Source: Bacteroidales bacterium
GTDB lineage: Bacteria; Bacteroidota; Bacteroidia; Bacteroidales; Muribaculaceae
Length of the DNA: 20,295 bases
Direction: 5' to 3'
Assembly (NCBI GenBank): GCA_004552485.1
Contig: SFOH01000042.1
Coordinates: 1 to 20,295, forward strand
The notes beneath the pieces were generated by a model. That model was not told where the DNA came from. It did not search any database and saw only the letters and a list, made by a program, of their open reading frames with translations. Shown here in pieces: positions 15,754-20,295 of the stretch (positions are counted from its first letter, which is position 1; each line of letters begins with the position of its first letter). Both the position numbers and the translations under genes were made by a program.

Positions 15754-16521
15754 ATGGGAAAGAACAAGCTGAAGAAATTTGCCGATATGGAGACAATCGA
15801 CTTTGTCTTCCAGTATCCCTTCTCCGTGCTCCGCGAGGGCGGTTTTCCGCTGCGCGGCTGCTGGCACCGGGACTTCTTCCACAATGACAACCCGATTGTG
15901 GTGGAACTGGGCTGCGGAAAGGGCGAATACACCGTCGAGCTGGCCCGCGAATTTCCCGGGCGCAACTTTATCGGCATCGACATCAAGGGCGCGCGCATGT
16001 GGAGCGGCGCCTCCCGCGCGCGTGAGCAGGGGCTGAAGAATGTGGCCTTCGTGCGCACGTCCATCGAGCTGCTCGAGAGCTTCTTCGCCCCCGGCGAGGT
16101 CTCGGAGATATGGATCACGTTCCCGGACCCACAGATGAAGAAACAGCGCAAACGCCTCACGGGCGTGCGCTTCCTCGAGATGTACCGGCGCGTGCTCGCC
16201 GAGGGCGGCATCATCAACCTCAAGACCGACTCGCCCTTCCTCTACACCTACACGCGTCAGCTCTGCCTGGCCAATCCCGACGCCATCGCCATCAAAGAGG
16301 ACCTCACCGACGTCCACAACCGCCCCGAAGGCGTGCTCCCCGCCCTGAGCATCCTCACCCACTACGAGCGCCAGTGGATGGCGCGCGGTCTGCCCATTCG
16401 CTACCTCGCCTTCGCCCTCGCCGACGCTCCCCTCACGGAGATAGACGACACGGACATACCCCGCGACACCTACCGCTCCTACTCGCGCGGAACGCTCGAG
16501 GCGGAAGGCCTCAGAACATAA
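15754..16521 (+). CDS. trmB: tRNA (guanine46-N7)-methyltransferase TrmB
   Basis: TrmB makes m7G46 in the variable loop of tRNAs using AdoMet. The 255-residue protein has AdoMet motif I ELGCGKGEYT (51-60), FIGIDIKGARMW (72-83), the family signature WITFPDPQMKKQRKRL (120-135) and the LTHYERQWMARG block (201-212) corresponding to the T-x-Y-E substrate motif. The length is slightly above the bacterial average because of extra residues at the C-terminus. The ATG at 15754 is just downstream of the LRR terminator. mrp begins 63 bases after the stop. No separate promoter could be recognised. Confidence 0.95.
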   Translation: MGKNKLKKFADMETIDFVFQYPFSVLREGGFPLRGCWHRDFFHNDNPIVVELGCGKGEYTVELAREFPGRNFIGIDIKGARMWSGASRAREQGLKNVAFVRTSIELLESFFAPGEVSEIWITFPDPQMKKQRKRLTGVRFLEMYRRVLAEGGIINLKTDSPFLYTYTRQLCLANPDAIAIKEDLTDVHNRPEGVLPALSILTHYERQWMARGLPIRYLAFALADAPLTEIDDTDIPRDTYRSYSRGTLEAEGLRT

Positions 16522-16584
16522 TGCGCCCCAAAAGCGTATAAGATATAGGCGCACCACGCGCCGAACCACTATAACTGACATAAA

Positions 16585-17688
16585 ATGGCATTATACCCCA
16601 AACTCATTCTCGACGCCCTCCGCACCGTCCGCTATCCCGGCACCGGCAAAAACATCGTGGAGAGCAATATGGTGGAGGACGACATTCGCATCGACGGCAA
16701 CAAAGTCTCCTTCTCCCTCATCTTCGACAAGCTTCCCGACCCGTTCATGAAGTCTGTCGTGAAAGCCGCCGAGCAGGCCGTGCTGACCTTCGCCAGCCCC
16801 GACGCCGAAATCCGCGGCAACATCGCCGTCAAACCCCGCCGCGCAATGCCGGAGAAGACCGACCCCCTGCCCGGCGTCAAGAACATCATCGGAGTGGCCT
16901 CCGGCAAAGGCGGCGTGGGCAAGAGCACCGTTGCCGCCAACCTCGCCGTGGCGCTTGCCGCCGAGGGCTACCGCGTCGGATTGCTCGACGCCGACATCTT
17001 CGGCCCCAGCGTTCCCAAAATCTTCGGCGTGGAAGGCGCCCAGCTGTTCATGCACCATGTCGAAGGCCGCGGCGACCTCATCATCCCCCTCGAGAAATAC
17101 GGCGTCAAGCTGCTGTCCATAGGCTTCATGGTCGCCGCCGACAGCGCCGTGCTCTGGCGCGGCGGCATGGCCTCCAACGCCCTCAAACAGCTCATCGAAC
17201 AGGCCGACTGGGGCGAACTCGACTACTTCATAATCGACATGCCGCCGGGCACATCCGACATCCACCTCACGCTCGTCCAGACCCTCGGCATCACCGGCGC
17301 CGTCATCGTCAGCACACCCCAGGAGATTGCCCTTGCCGACGCCCGCAAGGCCATCTCCATGTTCGTCGGCGAGAAAGTCAGCGTCCCCGTCCTCGGCATC
17401 GTCGAGAATATGGCGTGGTTCACCCCCGAGGCCCATCCCGACGAGAAATACTACATCTTCGGCAACGGCGGCGCCGTGCGCCTCGCCGAGGAAGCCGGCA
17501 TCGAACTGCTGGCGCAGATACCCCTCGTGGCCGCCGTCGGCGAGCATAACGACGCCGGCACCCCCATCGCCGCCGAGAGCACCATCACCGCCCAGGCATT
17601 CATACACCTGGCACACAACGTCATCGACGCCGTCGACCGCCGCAACGCCACCCTGCCGCCAACGCAGCACGTGCGCATGAGCAAATAA
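16585..17688 (+). CDS. Mrp/ApbC-type P-loop ATPase, cysteine-free
   Basis: This is a Mrp/NBP35-family P-loop NTPase of 367 residues. An N-terminal MIP18 (DUF59) domain (about 5-85) is followed by GVASGKGGVGKSTVAANLA (103-121) with the deviant Walker A, LLDADIFGPSVPKIFG (133-148), LWRGGMAS (190-197) and IIDMPPGTSDIHL (216-228). Many family members assemble or carry Fe-S clusters on a CxxC pair after the VENM motif. Here that region reads VENMAWFTPEAHPDEKYYIFG, and the whole protein contains no cysteine, so cluster binding by its own cysteines is excluded. I recall that related Bacteroidota proteins also lack the pair. Placement after trmB is not informative about function. Confidence 0.9.
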   Translation: MALYPKLILDALRTVRYPGTGKNIVESNMVEDDIRIDGNKVSFSLIFDKLPDPFMKSVVKAAEQAVLTFASPDAEIRGNIAVKPRRAMPEKTDPLPGVKNIIGVASGKGGVGKSTVAANLAVALAAEGYRVGLLDADIFGPSVPKIFGVEGAQLFMHHVEGRGDLIIPLEKYGVKLLSIGFMVAADSAVLWRGGMASNALKQLIEQADWGELDYFIIDMPPGTSDIHLTLVQTLGITGAVIVSTPQEIALADARKAISMFVGEKVSVPVLGIVENMAWFTPEAHPDEKYYIFGNGGAVRLAEEAGIELLAQIPLVAAVGEHNDAGTPIAAESTITAQAFIHLAHNVIDAVDRRNATLPPTQHVRMSK

Positions 17689-17811
17689 AAAAGCTCCCTT
17701 CCACGCATCATTTAGCCCCCTCCGATTGTTATAATTTTATGGTAGCATAAAGCCGTCGTGGAACGACTGCACTTTACCCATAGCTTAACTACTGTTTCCT
17801 AACCACTGCTT

Positions 17812-18315
17812 ATGAAGAAGATACTGATTATCGACGGCCCCAACCTCAACCTCCTGGGCCGCCGCGAGCCTAAAATCTACGGCACACAGACCTCCGCCGA
17901 CATGCTCAGCCTGGTCCGAGCCGCCGTGGCTCAGCACACACTGCCCCCCACCGTCCCCGCCAAAGCAGACGCCCCCGCCACAAAGGCTGTCGCACTCCCC
18001 ATCGAGTCCGTTGAAGTGGCCTACTTCCAGAGCAACCACGAGGGCGCCATCATCGACAAAATCCACGATGCCGGTTTCGACCCTGACCTACTCGGCATCG
18101 TCCTCAACGCCGGCGCCTACACCCACACCTCCCTGGCCATCGCCGACGCCATTGCCGCCATCCCTGCGCCGGTGATTGAGGTGCACATCAGCAATGTCGC
18201 CGCCCGCCGCGAGGCTATCCGCCACACCAGCCTCATCGCTCCTGTCTGCTACGGCACCATCACCGGCTTCGGCCTCCGCTCCTACCTCCTCGCCGCCCTC
18301 GCCCTCCTCGGCTGA
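17812..18315 (+). CDS. aroQ: Type II 3-dehydroquinate dehydratase AroQ
   Basis: AroQ dehydrates 3-dehydroquinate to 3-dehydroshikimate in the shikimate pathway as a dodecamer. Visible features are IDGPNLNLLGRREP (7-20), catalytic Tyr23 in KIYG, QSNHEG (73-78), NAGAYTHTS (99-107), the catalytic His in EVHISN (123-128), and IRHTSLIAPVCYGTITGFG near the end. At 167 residues it is about 20 longer than usual. The excess falls between residues of about 40 and 66, a Pro/Ala-rich stretch (PPTVPAKADAPATKA) before the VEVAYFQSN strand. The 123 bases upstream hold no clear promoter. A long hairpin terminator follows the stop. Confidence 0.95.
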   Translation: MKKILIIDGPNLNLLGRREPKIYGTQTSADMLSLVRAAVAQHTLPPTVPAKADAPATKAVALPIESVEVAYFQSNHEGAIIDKIHDAGFDPDLLGIVLNAGAYTHTSLAIADAIAAIPAPVIEVHISNVAARREAIRHTSLIAPVCYGTITGFGLRSYLLAALALLG

Positions 18316-18323
18316 CCCCTTCT

Positions 18324-18391
18324 CCCTTCCGCAAAAAGCGCGTCGCACTGTCAGAGAACTCTGGCGGTGCGGCGCGCTTTTTGCGGGAGGG
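18324..18391. terminator. Bidirectional hairpin terminator between aroQ and the convergent gene
   Basis: CCGCAAAAAGCGCG (18329-18342) pairs perfectly with CGCGCTTTTTGCGG (18373-18386). The stem extends inward through a T-G pair to CGCAC with GTGCG, and outward through CCCTT with GAGGG. CAGAG and CTCTG close the tip. The A and T tracts lie within the stem, so each strand gives a U-rich 3' arm. It begins 8 bases after the aroQ stop and ends 10 bases from the end of the convergent gene. Confidence 0.75.
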
Positions 18392-18401
18392 GAGTGACGG
18401 G

Positions 18402-19275
18402 TTATTTGAGTGTGAGGGTGTAGACGGCGCCGGCGGGGGTGGTGAAGACGGCGCGGGAGCCGTCGGCGGAGGCGGAGGGGTCGAGGGCGATGATGTCGGC
18501 GCCGGTGAGGTCCGGTGAGGAAGTTGACGCCGTCATCGGTGGTGACTGTGCCCAGCACAACATCGTTGCCGGCCCATACGGGCATCACCAGGCGCGGGTG
18601 CACGGCTTTGACGTCGGTGCCGTCGATATTGGCGGTGAAGACGCCGCGGCCTACGAGGTGGAAGAGGACGCGCGTGCCGTCGGGGCTTACCGAGGGCCAG
18701 AGGTAGGAGCCTTCGCCGAGGGGGTCGAGGGTGGTGGTGACGCCGTCAACGGTCATCTGAAGGTGGCCGTAGTGGATGGTGGCGAGGGGTGCGGGCTTGG
18801 CGGGAGCGGCTTTCTTGCCGGCGGCGGGAGCCGTCAGACGTGTTGCCAGCACTTTGCCGTCGGTAACAGCTGTGACAGCGTTGCCCTTGAGAGTGAAGCC
18901 GGCGTCCATGTTGCGGGTGGGGGCTATGACGACATTGGCGCGGCCGGTGCGCATGTCAACATTCTCGAGGCTGACGCGGCGCATGTGGTCTTCGCCGACC
19001 TGAGCGCGGCGGAAGACTACGTTGTTGCCGTCGGGGCTGACGGCGAGTTTGTAGGCGCCCATGACGTCGGAGACAACGGTGGCCTCGCCTCCCCCGAAGG
19101 GGATGCGCTCTATGCCGCGCGCCGTGGAGGTGACCACGAATTTTCCGTCGGGGCTGATGACGCTGCCGTCACCGGAGACGCCGTCCAGCAGTTGAGGCCG
19201 GGAGGCGTTCACCACCTGTGCCGACGCCGCCAGGGCGCCGAGCGCTATGATTGCTGATATGATTATTCTTTTCAT
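18402..19275 (-). pseudogene. Secreted PD40/WD40-like beta-propeller protein, frameshifted
   Basis: The gene starts at 19275 with a signal peptide (MKRIIISAIIALGALAASA). Propeller-blade motifs of the TolB/PD40 type follow: ISPDGKFVVTST, VSPDGNNVVFRRA and VSPDGTRVLFHL. After VNFLT the reading frame is broken. The continuing frame is arginine-rich nonsense that runs through the terminator into antisense aroQ, stopping at 18088. In the next frame the sense sequence resumes as ADIIALDPSASADGSRAVF and ends VYTLTLK at TAA (18402-18404). Removing the 10-base duplication at 18502-18520 restores one frame of 287 codons plus stop. A true inactivating mutation, a reversible slippage site or an assembly error are all possible. 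The gene upstream is 83 bases away on the same strand. Confidence 0.8.
18502..18520. repeat. 10-base tandem duplication causing the frameshift
   Basis: CCGGTGAGG occurs at 18502-18510 and again at 18512-18520, separated by one T. The period of 10 bases is not a multiple of three. Deleting one unit gives the minus-strand reading NFLTGADII and joins the two halves of the propeller gene in frame. Confidence 0.85.
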
Positions 19276-19358
19276 TTTCTGTTGTGTTGTTGTTTAAAAG
19301 TTTTTGCGGGGGGGGAGTCGGATGCGTTGTTATGCCGCGTCCGGCAGTCGGGCGGTTT

Positions 19359-20295
19359 TTATCTGACTACAATCTTTTCGGCCTTGTCACCGGTGAGGCG
19401 GACATAAACGCCGGGAGCGAGGGTTGCGTCGGCAGGCATCTCCACGCCGTTGAGGTTGAAGAAGCGTACCGGGGCGTCAGCAGCAGCGTCGGCCTTGACA
19501 TCCTCCACGCCGGTGGCATGGATGGAGTAGATGGTCTTGGTGCGGGCGGCGGGGGTGGTGACCACGGGAGCGGCATCGGGCAGGGCGTAGGCGTGATAGC
19601 CGCGGTTCTCCTTCTGATAGGTGTGGAGGTTGCCGGCATAGTCGAAGCGCATGTGGGTGAAGGTGCTGACGGCGCCGGTGGCGAAGTCGTAGCGGTGGGT
19701 GAGCACGGGGGTGTCGCCGTTCCAGGCTATGTCATAGACTTTTATGTTGCCCTCGGCATCGGCCACGGCCAGCGTCTTCTCATCCTTGCTGACGGCAAGA
19801 CCGGAAGAGGAGGAGCTGAGGCCGGGGATGGCGGCGCTGTTGAGTTTCACCTGATTGTCGCAGCCGGCATCGTTGTTGGGGGCATAGCGTACCTGGCTGA
19901 GGAAGAGGCCGCCGTGAGCCGGGACAACGTCGACGTTGGTGTTGAGGAGCACGCCGTAGTCGCCGAGCACCTGGGGAGCGTTGGAGACCATGCGCTCCGA
20001 GCCGAGGTCGTAGCGCACCAGTTTGTTGCCGGCGCTCCAGGAGAAGGCGTAGAGCTTCATGTTGTCACCGGTGCCGGTGAAGGCAGCGCCCGACGGGCAT
20101 CCGTAGAGGGTCTGGCCGTTGTGAGTCCACGAACCGTTGGAGTCTTTGGTTCCGTAGTAGAGGCCCCAGGGATCGCCGTTGGGCCAGATGGGGTCGAAGG
20201 CGATGAGGCCGGCGCCGGCGCTACCCCATGAACAGTTCACGACCATACCGTCCATCTCGGCGCCGCGCATGGAGTTATAGCCGTTGGTGTCGCCG
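19359..20295 (-). CDS. Secreted beta-propeller-like protein with sorting-type tail, 5' end outside window
   Basis: The frame is open from the right edge (reading GDTNGYNSMRGAEMDG) to TAA at 19359-19361, so at least 311 residues are present and the start and signal peptide are missing. An internal Met at 20270 is unlikely to be the real start. The visible part has repeated beta-strand blocks with a propeller feel: LYAFSWSAGNKLVRYDLGS, GLAVSKDEKTLAVADAEGNI followed by KVYDIAW, and a THMRFDYAGNLHTY segment. The tail PVRFFNLNGVEMPADATLAP followed by GVYVRLTGDKAEKIVVR strongly resembles the C-terminal sorting domains handled by type IX secretion in Bacteroidota. It may be co-transcribed with the frameshifted propeller gene downstream. 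The ligand or enzymatic role is unknown. Confidence 0.75.
   Translation of the reverse strand, partial: GDTNGYNSMRGAEMDGMVVNCSWGSAGAGLIAFDPIWPNGDPWGLYYGTKDSNGSWTHNGQTLYGCPSGAAFTGTGDNMKLYAFSWSAGNKLVRYDLGSERMVSNAPQVLGDYGVLLNTNVDVVPAHGGLFLSQVRYAPNNDAGCDNQVKLNSAAIPGLSSSSSGLAVSKDEKTLAVADAEGNIKVYDIAWNGDTPVLTHRYDFATGAVSTFTHMRFDYAGNLHTYQKENRGYHAYALPDAAPVVTTPAARTKTIYSIHATGVEDVKADAAADAPVRFFNLNGVEMPADATLAPGVYVRLTGDKAEKIVVR

Noticed and set aside
16526..16556. TGCGCC and GGCGCA inverted pair between trmB and mrp, considered as a terminator
   Set aside because: Only six pairs around a loop of about 20 bases with no U-run.
17732..17739. TAATTTTA upstream of aroQ, considered as a -7 element
   Set aside because: It differs from TAnnTTTG at the final base and has no convincing -33 element at the 20-base spacing seen elsewhere.
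18439..19257. A 272-codon plus-strand frame opposite the frameshifted propeller gene
   Set aside because: It lacks domain features; the minus strand carries a signal peptide and SPDG blade motifs.
19308..19315. A run of eight G residues between the two propeller genes, considered as a phase-variable promoter tract
   Set aside because: No promoter elements flank it and a single run of eight is not enough evidence.

Overview
The window looks like a chromosomal segment of a GC-rich member of the Bacteroidales. Muribaculaceae or a close relative is my best guess, but family rank is inference. The signs are: two promoters that fit the Bacteroidota consensus (TTG/TTTG, a 20-base spacer, then TAnnTTTG); starts without an obvious Shine-Dalgarno sequence; short AT-rich gaps between genes with strong G/C third positions; lipoproteins with SDDE-type residues after the lipid cysteine; C-terminal tails like those sorted by type IX secretion; and gene neighbours such as a DUF4254-like gene beside a GT9 glycosyltransferase. 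I see no mobile element, CRISPR array, rRNA or tRNA.

Left block, bases 1-7797, all on the minus strand. Seven genes are packed tightly enough (two overlaps, gaps of 5 to 54 bases) to be one transcript from a promoter at 7845-7876. In order of transcription they are: a BMP-family lipoprotein; a 700-residue lipoprotein that fuses a type 1 periplasmic-binding domain to a legumain-like C13 cysteine protease; a guanine deaminase-like enzyme; a DUF4254-like protein; a GT9 glycosyltransferase; RuvB; and a polysaccharide flippase cut by the window edge. The first two look like an envelope ligand-sensing and proteolysis pair. GT9, the DUF4254-like protein and the flippase point to cell-surface glycan assembly.

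Centre, bases 7798-13073. A 445-base divergent intergenic region separates the lipoprotein operon from rimP-nusA-infB on the plus strand. It holds both promoters, a perfect 12-base palindrome, and a rimP leader of about 150 bases that can fold into nested helices and contains a possible 25-codon upstream ORF. RimP, NusA and IF-2 form the conserved transcription/translation operon.

Right block, bases 13115-18315, plus strand. First comes an in-frame fusion of folate HPPK (FolK) to a complete SpoU-type RNA 2'-O-methyltransferase. It is followed by a secreted leucine-rich-repeat protein with a strong terminator, then TrmB, a cysteine-free Mrp/ApbC ATPase, and a type II dehydroquinase with an extra Ala/Pro-rich segment.

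Right edge, bases 18402-20295, minus strand. Two secreted beta-propeller-like proteins converge on aroQ across a long hairpin terminator. The downstream one is frameshifted by a 10-base tandem duplication. The upstream one runs off the window and ends in a sorting-type tail.

The strongest leads for something new are the binding-domain/legumain lipoprotein with its BMP partner, the FolK-SpoU fusion, the 10-base duplication frameshift, and the structured rimP leader.
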